DNA of 64,000 bases. Source: Palleronia aestuarii. Its GTDB lineage: Bacteria > Pseudomonadota > Alphaproteobacteria > Rhodobacterales > Rhodobacteraceae. This document shows positions 1 to 9,751 of this stretch, piece by piece; positions within the stretch are counted from its first letter, which is position 1; each line of letters begins with the position of its first letter. The notes beneath the pieces were generated by a model, which saw only the letters and a list, made by a program, of their open reading frames with translations, was not told the DNA's origin and searched no databases. The position numbers were made by a program, and so were the translations under genes. The stretch covers positions 283,107 through 347,106 of the forward strand of contig NZ_QKZL01000004.1 of NCBI RefSeq assembly GCF_003253995.1, read 5' to 3'.

Positions 1-192
1 GGCGTGCTTCTGATCGAGCAGATGCACATCGCGGATGTCGACATCGCCATCGCCGTCGAGATCGACCCCCAGTTGCCGCAACGTCCCGATCGTCACGCCA
101 AACTTGGTCGCGCCGCCGGGATCGTCAGGATCGTTGACGAAGCCGCCTTCCCGGGCGACGATCTCTTCGGCGATCTGTCTCACGGAAATCAT
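1..192 (-). CDS. Holin-associated N-acetylmuramidase (GH108-like), 3' end outside window
   Basis: Only the first 64 codons are present; the frame is open to the window edge. The start is fixed by an AGGAGGG ribosome site directly upstream. The N-terminus carries the EGGFVNDPDDPGG motif near residues 15-27, typical of lysozyme-like muramidases of the GH108/COG3926 family, with E15 the expected catalytic glutamate. A calcium-loop-like stretch (DLDGDGDVDIRD) follows at about residues 44-55. Family members cleave peptidoglycan and in Rhodobacterales usually sit beside a holin-like membrane protein, which would lie to the left of the window. Whether this is a phage remnant, part of a gene transfer agent lysis unit or a housekeeping enzyme cannot be decided here. 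Confidence 0.75.
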   Translation of the reverse strand, partial: MISVRQIAEEIVAREGGFVNDPDDPGGATKFGVTIGTLRQLGVDLDGDGDVDIRDVHLLDQKHA

Positions 193-241
193 CGTCGGGC
201 CCTCCTGCATGTCGTGACAGGCAGAAGGTCGCTCAGGCGGA

Positions 242-700
242 TTAATTCGTGGGTAAGGGTGCGTTCGCTGGCTGGTAAACGCCCTGCTCTTTCAATGCAT
301 CGACGACCTCGGCAGGCATGTAGGTCTCGTCGTGCTTGGCGAGTATTTCGGTCGCGACGAAGCTGTCATCGACATACCGTCCGGTCCCGACCATTCCCTC
401 GCCCTCCCCGAAGAGATCGGGCAGGACACCGGTATAGGCCACGGGGATGCTCGCGCCGCCATCGGTGACACGGAAACGGATCGTCTCGCCCTCCATGCGG
501 CGGAGGCTTCCCTCCTCGACGAGGCCGCCGATGCGAAACACTTCGTCGGGAGGCGGCGGGGCTTCCGCGATCTGGCTCGGGGTGCGGAAGAAATTGATGC
601 CGTCGCGCATCGCGTAGCCGATGAGCCCGGTTGCCACGACCAGGGAGATCGCGGCGAGCGCGATGATCTGGATGCGGCGCTTCTTCTTCAGGCCCTTCAT
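242..700 (-). CDS. ccmE: Cytochrome c maturation haem chaperone CcmE
   Basis: CcmE is the periplasmic haem chaperone of System I cytochrome c maturation. It takes haem from CcmC/CcmD, binds it covalently, and passes it to CcmF/CcmH. The 152-residue protein starts with a basic stretch (MKGLKKKRR) and one membrane anchor at about residues 10-30, followed by a beta-barrel OB-fold domain. The haem-binding HxxxY motif is intact: H123 and Y127 within AKHDETY. Length matches the family. It begins 7 bp after argC, so the two are probably cotranscribed. The other ccm genes are not in the window. Confidence 0.95.
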   Translation of the reverse strand: MKGLKKKRRIQIIALAAISLVVATGLIGYAMRDGINFFRTPSQIAEAPPPPDEVFRIGGLVEEGSLRRMEGETIRFRVTDGGASIPVAYTGVLPDLFGEGEGMVGTGRYVDDSFVATEILAKHDETYMPAEVVDALKEQGVYQPANAPLPTN

Positions 701-707
701 CGCGTCC

Positions 708-1736
708 TCACGGAAAGACCGGAGCCATCATGAGCCCGGCTGTTTCCTCGAGTTCTAGCATGAGATTGGCGTTCTGTAATGCCTGTCCCGACGATCCCTT
801 GGTCAAGTTGTCGAGGGCGGCCAGCACGATGGCGCGGCCATCCCGGCGATCTCCCACCACGCCCAGATGAACGAAATTCGAGCCGCGGACATGGCGGGTG
901 GAGGGTGCTTCTCCCATGGGCAGAACGATCACGAAGGGCTCCGCGGCATATCTCTCGGCAAGGGCGGAATGGATCGCTTGCGCCTCGCCCTTGACGTAGA
1001 CCGTCCCCAGGATACCGCGATTGGCCGGGATCAGGTGCGGCGTGAACTGTACTTCAACGGGACGGCCGGCGAGCGCGGAGAACTCCTGGTCGAACTCACC
1101 GAGATGCCGGTGAATGCCGCCGATCCCATAGCCGTGGGTTCCCTCGCTCAATTCCGCGTGGAGGAGGTTCTCCTTCAGCGACCGCCCTGCCCCGGAAACG
1201 CCGGTCTTGAGGTCGATGACGATATCGTCGAGATCGATCAGCCCGCCCTCGATCAACGGGCGCAGCGCGTATTGTCCAGTCGCGGCATTGCACCCCGTGC
1301 CGGCCACGAGCCGGGCCGTCCGGATCTCGTCACGGTAGAACTCGGTAAGCCCATAGACGGCCTCGGCCTGCAGATCCATCGCGCTATGCGCGCGACCGTA
1401 CCACTTTTCGTAGTCGGCGGCGGCCCGAAGCCGGAAATCCGCGCTGAGATCGACGATCCGGACATTCCTCGGCAGAGAGGAAATCACCTCCTGAGACGTC
1501 GCATGGGGGAGCGCGCAGAAGACGAGGTCGACCGAGGCGAAATCGATCTCGTCGATGCGGACGAGGGACGGCAGATCGAGATGGCGCAGATGCGGAAAGA
1601 CCTCGCCCATGCTCTGGCCCGCCTTGCGATCGGCCGAGAGAGCGGCGATCTCAAGATCGGGATGGGTGGCGATCAGGCGGACGAGCTCGGCTCCGGTATA
1701 GCCGGAGGCGCCGAGGATGGCGACGGAATGTGGCAT
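708..1736 (-). CDS. argC: N-acetyl-gamma-glutamyl-phosphate reductase
   Basis: ArgC makes N-acetylglutamate semialdehyde from N-acetylglutamyl phosphate with NADPH, the third step of arginine biosynthesis, in the cytoplasm. The start was placed at [15 protein letters not shown] (342 aa) and not at an upstream in-frame ATG at 1769, because the Rossmann GASGYTG motif normally lies within the first 15 residues. The catalytic cysteine is C149 in the GTGCNAATG motif. The long type-1 ArgC length fits. It is followed by ccmE after 7 bp and preceded by murI, all on the minus strand. Confidence 0.95.
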   Translation of the reverse strand: MPHSVAILGASGYTGAELVRLIATHPDLEIAALSADRKAGQSMGEVFPHLRHLDLPSLVRIDEIDFASVDLVFCALPHATSQEVISSLPRNVRIVDLSADFRLRAAADYEKWYGRAHSAMDLQAEAVYGLTEFYRDEIRTARLVAGTGCNAATGQYALRPLIEGGLIDLDDIVIDLKTGVSGAGRSLKENLLHAELSEGTHGYGIGGIHRHLGEFDQEFSALAGRPVEVQFTPHLIPANRGILGTVYVKGEAQAIHSALAERYAAEPFVIVLPMGEAPSTRHVRGSNFVHLGVVGDRRDGRAIVLAALDNLTKGSSGQALQNANLMLELEETAGLMMAPVFP

Positions 1737-1794
1737 GAGGCATGTCCTCGTGTGGATCGTTCGGGTCATGACAGCGCGATAATGCGCCGCGGGA

Positions 1795-2604
1795 TCAGGC
1801 AGCGTCGAAGGCGATCTGTCGTCGGAGAAACCGCGTGGCGCTGCGTCCGACGCGGATCGGATCGCCCGTCGTCAGGAACGCGGAGGTTCCTCCGCCCGCG
1901 ATGCCCGGATGCCGTTCGAGATAATCGGCAAGGCTCGCGGCGACGAGATCGGCCTGGGAGAAGAGTTCGACCTCCGGGCCGAGGGCATCCTCGAAGACGG
2001 CCTCCATCAGCGGGTAATGCGTGCAGCCGAGGATCGCCGCCTCGGGATGCGGCATCTTGCGTTTTAGCGCATCGACATGCGACCGCACCAGGGCCTCGGC
2101 GAGGATGAGGTCACCTTCCTCGATCGCGTCGACCACGCCACCGCAGGCTTGCGCCTCGACATCGACGCCGATCGCCCTGAAGGCGAGCTCGCGCTGGAAC
2201 GCCCGGCTCGACACGGTGGCCGGCGTGGCGAAGAGCGCGACGTGCTTCACCCGTACCTCCCGGGGGGGAGAATTGTCGCCCCAGCGCCGCTCGGTCAGCG
2301 CCTCGATCAGCGGGACGAAGACGCCCAGAACGCGTTTACCTTCAGGCAGCCCGTTCTCTTGGATGCGCCGCAAGGCGGCTGCGGATGCGGTATTGCAGGC
2401 AAGGATGACCAGATCGCATCCCGCCGCGAAGAGGCGCTCGACCGCTGCGCAGGTCAACTCGTAGACGTCTTCCGCATCGCGGACGCCGTAAGGCGCGTTG
2501 GCCGAGTCGCCCAGATAGACGAATGAGACATCCGGCAGGCGACGCGTGATGGCGTCGAGCACGGTAAGACCGCCCAATCCGCTATCGAAGACCCCCACCG
2601 CCAT
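1795..2604 (-). CDS. murI: Glutamate racemase
   Basis: MurI interconverts L- and D-glutamate, supplying D-Glu for peptidoglycan precursor synthesis in the cytoplasm. The 269-residue protein has the N-terminal [13 protein letters not shown] motif, both catalytic cysteines (C70 in ACNTAS and C194 in GCTHYP) and the GDSANAPYG substrate loop. The gene lies 58 bp upstream of argC on the same strand and is probably the first gene of that run. Upstream is a gene-free stretch shared with the divergent LysR gene. Confidence 0.95.
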   Translation of the reverse strand: MAVGVFDSGLGGLTVLDAITRRLPDVSFVYLGDSANAPYGVRDAEDVYELTCAAVERLFAAGCDLVILACNTASAAALRRIQENGLPEGKRVLGVFVPLIEALTERRWGDNSPPREVRVKHVALFATPATVSSRAFQRELAFRAIGVDVEAQACGGVVDAIEEGDLILAEALVRSHVDALKRKMPHPEAAILGCTHYPLMEAVFEDALGPEVELFSQADLVAASLADYLERHPGIAGGGTSAFLTTGDPIRVGRSATRFLRRQIAFDAA

Positions 2605-3007
2605 CGTCGTTCATCCCATCGCCACCGGACGGCCCGTTCACCGCCCGTTTTGCAGGCCATATGACCGTGACCGCCAAAAGTCGACGCGTAATCGCCAAGT
2701 GCTACGCCGAGTGACGGAGGGACGGTGCGGGAAAGCTTCATGTCACGCCACTGGGCGACAATCCGATCAAGCGCGCAAAAGGGCATCAATGGCGCTCATT
2801 ACAGAGGCAGGTTTTTGCCAATAATAGAATGACCCAACGTAAACGCGCGCTACAGTCCCTTCGGCCATTCTCAACCCACCTTAGGTCTGGCGCAGCGAAT
2901 CACGCGCTCGGCTTTCGAGCAATTGTTACGGTCCGCAACCAAAGGGTGTACGGTACAGCATGTGTAATTTCATTTCGGGATCGAAATTCGAGGGAGAGCG
3001 ATACTAG
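2605..3007. other. Divergent intergenic region between murI and vtlR-like gene
   Basis: About 400 bp with no supported gene. It must hold promoters for murI (minus) and the LysR gene (plus). The only clear structure is the inverted repeat described separately at 2972-2987. AT content rises around 2810-2835 and 2955-2990, as expected for promoter DNA. I could not assign a convincing -35/-10 pair. Confidence 0.5.
2972..2987. promoter_or_regulatory. Inverted repeat upstream of LysR gene, possible operator
   Basis: A perfect 6-4-6 inverted repeat, ATTTCG-GGAT-CGAAAT, lies 20 bp upstream of the LysR start codon. LysR-type proteins often autoregulate through dyads close to their own start, so this is a reasonable operator candidate. 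Nothing beyond symmetry and position supports it. Confidence 0.3.
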
Positions 3008-3925
3008 ATGGATTGGGACAAACTGAGGATATTTCACGCGGTGGCGGATGCAGGGAGCCTCACGGCGGCCGGGGATATCCTGCATCTCAGTCAATCGGCA
3101 GTCAGCCGGCAGATCCGGGCCCTCGAGGATTCGCTCGACACCACCCTCTTTCACCGCCACGCCCGTGGGTTGATCCTCACGGAGCAGGGCGAGTTGCTCT
3201 TCGATGCCACGAACGCGATGAACCGCCGCCTCGACACGGCCGCCGCGCGTATCCGCGACAGCCGGGAAGAGGTGTTCGGAGAATTGAAGGTCACGACGAC
3301 GACGGGCTTCGGCACGCTCTGGCTGGTTCCACGGCTCCCGAAACTCTATGCCAAGTACCCCGAACTCAAGATCGACCTGATGCTCGACGAGCGCGTGCTG
3401 GACCTGCCGATGCGCGAGGCCGATCTCGCCATCCGCATGAAGGAACCAAGCCAGGCCGACCTGATCCGCAAGCGGCTGAACACGGTACGCATGCGGCTCT
3501 ACGCGATGCCCGACTACCTCGCGGAACGCGGCACGCCGAAACGTCTGGCCGACCTGACCACGCATCGCCTGATCTCGCAGAACACGAGATCGACACAGGT
3601 GTCCGCCGGGGAGATGTTGACCGACACCCTGCATTCAGTTGGCATCCCGTCCACTCTCACGGTGAACAATTACTTCGGCGTCCTGCAAGGCGTTCTGAAC
3701 GGGCTCGGCATCGGGGTCCTGCCGGATTACGTGATCGCCGACTTCCCGCGGATGGTCCGGGTCCTACCGGATCTTGAATCCGCGAAGATCCCCGTCTTTC
3801 TCGCTTATCCTGAGGAATTGCGCTCCTCCAAGCGAATTGCCGCGTTCCGCGACTTCGTCCTGGAAGAGCTCGCGCTGAGTGCGAAACTGCGTGAGGAAGC
3901 GAAGAGGCATGCACGCAGCGCATAG
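3008..3925 (+). CDS. LysR-type regulator, VtlR/LsrB-like
   Basis: A 305-residue LysR regulator. The winged HTH covers about residues 1-60 (MDWDKLRIFHAVADAGSLT then SQSAVSRQI) and the substrate-binding domain follows. The N-terminus, with its DWDKLRIFHAV start and FHRHARGLILTEQG segment, closely resembles what I recall of LsrB of Sinorhizobium and VtlR of Brucella. Those regulators activate the neighbouring AbcR2-type small RNA and affect envelope and oxidative stress traits. A matching sRNA candidate lies directly downstream (3991-4069). The start has an upstream GGGAGAG ribosome site. Family is certain; orthology to VtlR is inferred from sequence memory plus synteny. Confidence 0.85.
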   Translation: MDWDKLRIFHAVADAGSLTAAGDILHLSQSAVSRQIRALEDSLDTTLFHRHARGLILTEQGELLFDATNAMNRRLDTAAARIRDSREEVFGELKVTTTTGFGTLWLVPRLPKLYAKYPELKIDLMLDERVLDLPMREADLAIRMKEPSQADLIRKRLNTVRMRLYAMPDYLAERGTPKRLADLTTHRLISQNTRSTQVSAGEMLTDTLHSVGIPSTLTVNNYFGVLQGVLNGLGIGVLPDYVIADFPRMVRVLPDLESAKIPVFLAYPEELRSSKRIAAFRDFVLEELALSAKLREEAKRHARSA

Positions 3926-3956
3926 CGGCCCTGCTCCAGGCGGTTTTCGATCTGCC

Positions 3957-3984
3957 TTGATTGCAGACATTGCGAAAGCTAACT
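3957..3984 (+). promoter_or_regulatory. Candidate sigma-70-like promoter of the sRNA
   Basis: A TTGATT box (3957-3962) and a CTAACT box (3979-3984) are separated by 16 bp, placing a start site near 3990-3992 just before the first hairpin of the sRNA candidate. The -10 match is weak, which would suit an activator-dependent promoter such as one driven by the adjacent LysR protein. This is inference from spacing only. Confidence 0.35.
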
Positions 3985-3990
3985 GCTCAT

Positions 3991-4069
3991 ACCGAAGGCG
4001 GCGTTGACACGGTCACGCCTCTTCACCTCCCTGTTGGACTGGCCGGGCCCCGTGCCCGGCCTTTTTTTT
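3991..4069 (+). ncRNA. AbcR-like trans-acting small RNA candidate
   Basis: About 80 nt between the LysR gene and purL folds as two hairpins around an exposed pyrimidine stretch. Hairpin 1 pairs 4000-4008 with 4012-4019 (GGCGT, one bulged T, GAC; loop ACG). The linker 4020-4040 carries CACCTCCC at 4024-4031, an anti-Shine-Dalgarno sequence. Hairpin 2 is a textbook intrinsic terminator (4041-4069). Single-stranded CUCCC motifs next to a terminator are the hallmark of the AbcR/alpha-r15 sRNAs, which in Rhizobiales repress ABC-transporter mRNAs. AbcR2 is encoded beside VtlR, as here. The 5' end is uncertain, and it could also be a processed 3' UTR of the LysR transcript. Confidence 0.65.
4041..4069 (+). 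terminator. Strong Rho-independent terminator
   Basis: A perfect 8-bp GC stem (GGCCGGGC at 4041-4048, GCCCGGCC at 4054-4061) with a 5-nt loop is followed by eight T residues (4062-4069). It ends the sRNA candidate and would also stop read-through from the LysR gene into purL. Confidence 0.9.
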
Positions 4070-4243
4070 GCCCCACCCGTTTTCCGCCGGATGCCGCCGC
4101 AGGGACGTCGCGCAAGATTCGTCCCACGGGCGGGACGAAGGGCATGGCCGCAACCTCGGAGTGGCTGGAAACGGTCCGACCGGCGATCTTCCCCCGTGCG
4201 GCGGGCGCATGTATAGCGCCCCTGTCTGCCAAGCGAGGATGCC

Positions 4244-6406
<2,163 letters not shown>

Positions 6407-6486
6407 CCTGCCCGTCCCTTCGCCTTGCGAAAGGATCCCTTGCCGCCTAGATGGATGGAAGGACGCTGAGAGGGAGAGACCGCGAG

Positions 6487-6729
6487 ATGGCCATCGAAGC
6501 CACCGAGATCGAGGACCTGATCCGGCAATCCTTTCCGGATGCGAAGATCAGTATCACCGACCTCGCCGGTGACGGCAATCACTACGCTGCCGAGGTGATC
6601 GACGAATCCTTCCGCGGGAAGAACCGTGTCGAGCAGCAGCGCGCGGTCTACGCGGCGCTGAAAGGCAAGATGGACGGGCCGTCGGGCGATCTGCACGCAC
6701 TGGCCCTCACGACCCGCCCGCCGGAATGA
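6487..6729 (+). CDS. BolA family protein
   Basis: An 80-residue BolA-fold protein starting MAIEATEIEDLI; an upstream in-frame ATG at 6451 is not preferred because it would add an unrelated basic tail. The family signature is present: helix one, then the FRGKNRVEQQRAVYAALKG region, and a C-terminal LHALALTT strand containing the conserved histidine. BolA proteins bind monothiol glutaredoxins through a shared [2Fe-2S] cluster and act in iron-sulfur trafficking or iron sensing. The partner CGFS glutaredoxin is encoded two genes downstream, so the context strongly supports this role. The stop overlaps the next start by 4 bp. Confidence 0.9.
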   Translation: MAIEATEIEDLIRQSFPDAKISITDLAGDGNHYAAEVIDESFRGKNRVEQQRAVYAALKGKMDGPSGDLHALALTTRPPE

Positions 6730-6989
6730 GTGTCTTCGGCCTGTCCGCGCTGCTTGGCGCCGCGATCATCGTCCTGTTGGGCGTACGCGCGGCGTTCGTC
6801 CTGCGCGCGGAGCGCGGCGCTAGGAGAGGATCGGAACCGGGAACGGGACATCATGTCTTGGTCTCCGAATACTTCTCCGGCGGCGGGGGCGGAGGACAAT
6901 CGTGCGAGTACAGGGTTCCGCGGGACCCGCAGGAATACGCGCGGCTCTTCGTGCCGCGGCAATCGAACGGAATGGACGGAACGAAATGA
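6726..6989 (+). CDS. Small membrane-anchored protein between bolA and grxD
   Basis: An 87-residue protein of unknown function. One hydrophobic segment at about residues 5-27 is followed by a basic stretch (RAERGARRG), a glycine run (SGGGGGGQS) and a soluble tail with one cysteine ([10 protein letters not shown]). It overlaps bolA (ATGA) and grxD (ATGA) by 4 bp each, so its translation is coupled to both. This strongly suggests it is a real gene and not a shadow frame. A membrane tether or docking role for the BolA/Grx pair is conceivable but only inferred from position. Confidence 0.65.
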   Translation: MSVFGLSALLGAAIIVLLGVRAAFVLRAERGARRGSEPGTGHHVLVSEYFSGGGGGGQSCEYRVPRDPQEYARLFVPRQSNGMDGTK

Positions 6990-7345
6990 CCGCCGAGAAC
7001 AAGATCAAGGATACCGTGACCGCAAACGACGTGGTGCTCTTCATGAAGGGGACCAAGTCCATGCCGCAATGCGGGTTTTCGAGCCGCGTCGCGGGTGTGC
7101 TCAATTTCATGGGTGTCGAATACGCCGACGTGAACGTGCTCGAGGACCAGGAAATCCGTCAGGGCATCAAGGATTACTCCGACTGGCCGACGATCCCGCA
7201 GCTCTACGTCAAGGGCGAGTTCGTTGGCGGCTGCGACATCGTGACGGAGATGACGCTCTCGGGTGAGCTTGATCAGCTGCTGGATAAGAACGGCGTCTCC
7301 TATGACAAGGACGCCGCGGAGAAGATCCGTGAGGCCAATGCCTGA
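6986..7345 (+). CDS. grxD: Monothiol CGFS glutaredoxin (Grx4 type)
   Basis: A 119-residue monothiol glutaredoxin starting MTAENKIKD at 6986; the frame is open further upstream, but this start gives the usual Grx4 length and the ATGA overlap with the previous gene. The CGFS active site is at residues 29-32, preceded by KGTKSMPQ. The WPTIPQLY and GGCDIV glutathione-binding motifs follow. These proteins carry and transfer [2Fe-2S] clusters in the cytoplasm and pair with BolA proteins; the cluster here encodes both. The long antisense and upstream frames in this area are shadows. Confidence 0.95.
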   Translation: MTAENKIKDTVTANDVVLFMKGTKSMPQCGFSSRVAGVLNFMGVEYADVNVLEDQEIRQGIKDYSDWPTIPQLYVKGEFVGGCDIVTEMTLSGELDQLLDKNGVSYDKDAAEKIREANA

Positions 7346-7369
7346 TCTTCCGGGGAAAGCGGACGGCGT

Positions 7370-7765
7370 CTAGCCCTCCGCCTTCTCCTCGACCGCATCG
7401 GCCAAGGCTTCGGAGCGCGCCGCCAGTTCGGCCAGCGTTTCGAGCAGCGGCGCAGGGATCGTCGGGACCTCGACGCGTTCGGGCGCGGCGGACGATGTAC
7501 GTCGGATGCGTGCGAATTCCCGCTCCAGCGACTTCAGCCGTTCCCCGCGATCGGCGACCTCCGCCTCGAGGTTCGCTGTACGGTCGGCCAGCATCAGCGC
7601 CGCCATGAGCAGCATCCGCGGCTCCGACAATCTTCCATTCTGCGCCGGAATCTTTGCGGCCTCCGCATCGAGCAATTGCGCGGCGGAGTGAAGCGCCGGC
7701 TCTTGTCCCGGCTCGCAGGAAACCTCGAAATTCCGGCCGCCGATCGTGATGGTTTCGTCAGGCAT
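7370..7765 (-). CDS. zapA: Cell division protein ZapA
   Basis: ZapA binds FtsZ and bundles protofilaments at the division site. The 131-residue protein starts at MPDETITIGGRNFEV and has the ZapA domain over about residues 1-90, ending in a long coiled coil. The LLDAEAAKI and MLLMAALMLAD stretches are characteristic. The tail beyond residue 100 is longer than in the E. coli protein. It overlaps the end of the upstream coiled-coil gene by 8 bp, so the two are translationally linked. An antisense RNA-like element lies upstream of the operon. Confidence 0.88.
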   Translation of the reverse strand: MPDETITIGGRNFEVSCEPGQEPALHSAAQLLDAEAAKIPAQNGRLSEPRMLLMAALMLADRTANLEAEVADRGERLKSLEREFARIRRTSSAAPERVEVPTIPAPLLETLAELAARSEALADAVEEKAEG

Positions 7766-8171
7766 TCTGAACCTCTTCGTCCGCGTCTGCGACAACGGGA
7801 TGCAGCAGACCGATGATCGCATCGAGTTCCGCGCGATCGCTCTCTCGCGCCGCACGCAGGGCATCGAGTTCCGCTTGCATCGCCGAATTGATGAGATCAG
7901 CCGTGGGCCCGCCCTCCGTTCCGGCTTCGCGCAGCGCATGGTTGGAGTTCCTGAGCGCGTCGTTCACCGCCTTCAATCGGAGACGATCGGCCTCGAGGGC
8001 CGCGATCGCCGCACGGCTTCGATCGAGCTCTGCGGCGATCGCCGCTGTCTCAGTCTCGACCGCTTCGGTCGGGGCCTCCGGCTCATCAATCCGGGTGATC
8101 CGGTCCAGGCTTCCCCCGATCCGGTCGAGGGCCGCCGTGAGCCGCCGTTGCAATTCCGTGATGTCCTGCAT
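7758..8171 (-). CDS. Coiled-coil protein encoded upstream of zapA
   Basis: A 137-residue, mostly helical, acidic protein with heptad-like patterns over most of its length. It has no signal peptide or membrane segment. The start MQDITELQRRL was chosen over an ATG at 8198 because a GGGAG ribosome site sits 8-9 bp upstream of it. A 8-bp overlap with zapA implies coupled expression. A cell-division or ZapA-partner function (compare ZapB, also a short coiled coil) is suggested by context alone; I do not recognise a named family with certainty. Confidence 0.7.
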   Translation of the reverse strand: MQDITELQRRLTAALDRIGGSLDRITRIDEPEAPTEAVETETAAIAAELDRSRAAIAALEADRLRLKAVNDALRNSNHALREAGTEGGPTADLINSAMQAELDALRAARESDRAELDAIIGLLHPVVADADEEVQNA

Positions 8172-8242
8172 CCGCTTCGCTCCCGAAAGTGCTGCCAATC
8201 GTCGCGGGTTCGCCCGCGATCAGCGGATCGCTGTGATTCGCG

Positions 8243-8271
8243 TATCTATTGCACAATAAAACGCAATCCAA
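8243..8271 (-). promoter_or_regulatory. Promoter of the zapA operon
   Basis: On the minus strand a TTGGAT box (8266-8271) and a TAGATA box (8243-8248) are exactly 17 bp apart, a good sigma-70 type promoter. The predicted start site near 8236 gives a leader of about 65 nt before the coiled-coil gene. Confidence 0.6.
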
Positions 8272-8348
8272 CGGAGAATTCAGCCCCCTAATATCCTCCC
8301 CGCGGGGAGCAGCCGATCACGAATCGTCAATCCGCCAAGTTACTCCGG

Positions 8349-8512
8349 TTCGTTTCGCTTGCAGAGTGTGACATTCTCCGCTCCCCAGCCCCCAAGGCAG
8401 GTGCCAAGAGGCCTGTCATGGCCCGCCTTACACGGATTCGTCCTCCGAGGCGTGTATTCCGGTCTTATGGGTTGCCGCCTTTCGTCGAGCGCACCCGGAA
8501 GGACGAAACAAA
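8349..8512 (+). ncRNA. Rod-like structured RNA, 6S RNA (ssrS) candidate
   Basis: About 164 nt between the zapA operon and the TetR gene can fold as one long rod. The ends pair (8349-8357 with 8504-8512, one mismatch), an inner helix pairs 8366-8370 with 8490-8494, then comes a large C-rich internal loop (8371-8395). An apical hairpin has TACACG pairing with CGTGTA and an inner GGA-UUCG-UCC. Closing stem, central bubble and terminal hairpin are the architecture of 6S RNA, which sequesters sigma-70 RNA polymerase. In gammaproteobacteria ssrS lies beside zapA, as here. Pairing was done by hand, and the sequence itself was not recognised with certainty. Confidence 0.5.
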
Positions 8513-8514
8513 TG

Positions 8515-9099
8515 TCACCGGCCCGAAGGCTGCGCCCGCAATCCGTCCACGAAGATGTCGAGGCGCCTAAGAACCTGTTGTCGCCAGTCGGGCCCGGGCG
8601 GATGCGCATAGCAAAAAGCGTACATCGTTTCGATTAGATCGTCCGCCCGCACGTCGGCGCGCAGTTTTCCGCGCGCGGCACCCTGGTTTAGCAGGCGATC
8701 CACGGCCAGCCTCAGACGCTGGGACAGATCGGCATAGGATGCACGGGCATCCTCGGTCAGGGCGACCGAGAGCGCGCCCAGCAATCCCCGTTTCGTTTCG
8801 ACCACCGCGACATTCGCGTGGAGCCAGGCGCGCAGCCCCTCGAGCGGATCGTCATGCGCTTCGAGCGCCTCTGCACCGGCGACGACCTGTTCGAGATCGG
8901 CGCGGTAGACGGCGTGGAACAGGGCCTCGCGATGCGGGAAATGGCGGTAGAGCGTGCCCACGCCCAGCCCCGCCTGCCGCGCAACGGCCTCGAGGCTGGC
9001 CCCGGGGCCGCCTTTGCCGAGAACGTCCCTCGCGGCCGTGATCAACCGGGCATGGTTTTCCAGGGCGTCGCGGCGTGGCTTCCGTTTCCCGTCCTCCAC
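8515..9099 (-). CDS. TetR/AcrR family repressor
   Basis: About 194 residues. The N-terminal HTH (ITAARDVLGKGG, then LEAVARQAGLGVGTLYRHFPHREALF) is classic TetR; the C-terminal ligand domain is divergent. The GTG at 9099 has a GAGG element just upstream. A TTG at 9123 is the alternative and would add eight residues. It is divergent from the molybdenum hydroxylase genes and is the obvious candidate to repress them. The inducer is unknown, perhaps an aldehyde or aromatic substrate of the enzyme. Confidence 0.88.
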   Translation of the reverse strand: MEDGKRKPRRDALENHARLITAARDVLGKGGPGASLEAVARQAGLGVGTLYRHFPHREALFHAVYRADLEQVVAGAEALEAHDDPLEGLRAWLHANVAVVETKRGLLGALSVALTEDARASYADLSQRLRLAVDRLLNQGAARGKLRADVRADDLIETMYAFCYAHPPGPDWRQQVLRRLDIFVDGLRAQPSGR

Positions 9100-9125
9100 G
9101 TGGTCCTCGAACCTCCCTTGCAAAC

Positions 9126-9140
9126 CGGAGGCGCCCTCCG
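9126..9140. promoter_or_regulatory. Inverted repeat between tetR and the hydroxylase operon
   Basis: A perfect 6-3-6 dyad, CGGAGG-CGC-CCTCCG, lies just upstream of the TetR gene start. TetR regulators bind dyads in the divergent region, so this is a candidate operator. It is short and GC-rich in a GC-rich genome, so chance cannot be excluded. Confidence 0.35.
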
Positions 9141-9253
9141 TATAGATGAGTTGTCAGCTTTCCAGACCGGCGTCGTGGCGGAGCATAGTGCCCTTTCCAC
9201 CCCGTTGCGAGCGCCGGACCCGCCCTACATTGTCCACGAACAAGGAGAGATGC

Positions 9254-9751
9254 ATGCCGCTCTCGATCCGCCTGACCCTCAACGGTACTCCGCGCGATAT
9301 CGCCCTCGACGATCCGCGGGTGACGCTTCTCGACCTGCTGCGCGAAAGGCTGGCGCTGCCCGGCACCAAGAAGGGCTGCGATCGCGGCCAGTGCGGGGCC
9401 TGCACGGTCCTCGTGAACGGCCGCCGCGTCAATTCCTGCCTGGCGCTCGCCGCCACGCTCGACGGCGCGGAGGTGACGACGATCGAGGGGTTGGCACAGC
9501 AGGACGATCTTCACCCCGTTCAGGCCGCCTTCATCGAGAATGACGGCTTCCAGTGCGGCTACTGCACCCCGGGGCAGATCATGTCCGCCGTCGGCCTCAT
9601 CCTCGAGGGCGAGGCGGGCGACGATCCGGAACGGATCCGCGAGGGGATGAGCGGCAATCTCTGCCGCTGCGCCGCCTATCACGGGATCACGCGCGCGGTG
9701 CAGGAGGCCACGCGGCGGATGGACAACCAGCGCCAGGGAGACGCCGCATGA
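9254..9751 (+). CDS. (2Fe-2S)-binding subunit of PaoABC-type molybdenum hydroxylase
   Basis: The 165-residue small subunit of a xanthine oxidase family enzyme. An N-terminal plant-type [2Fe-2S] domain has the CDRGQCGACTVLVNG motif. The C-terminal helical [2Fe-2S] domain has CGYCTPGQ and CRCAAY. It moves electrons from the molybdenum centre to the FAD subunit. The start at MPLSIRLTLNG follows an AAGGAGAG ribosome site. It is the first gene of a three-gene operon with ATGA overlaps. No twin-arginine signal is visible, unlike E. coli PaoA, so the enzyme may be cytoplasmic. Confidence 0.92.
   Translation: MPLSIRLTLNGTPRDIALDDPRVTLLDLLRERLALPGTKKGCDRGQCGACTVLVNGRRVNSCLALAATLDGAEVTTIEGLAQQDDLHPVQAAFIENDGFQCGYCTPGQIMSAVGLILEGEAGDDPERIREGMSGNLCRCAAYHGITRAVQEATRRMDNQRQGDAA

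Noticed and set aside
8490..8510. CCGGAAGGACG resembling the SRP RNA loop
   Set aside because: The bacterial SRP RNA core needs the longer GGTCAGG...GGAAGCAGCC context, which is missing. The match is a chance fragment.
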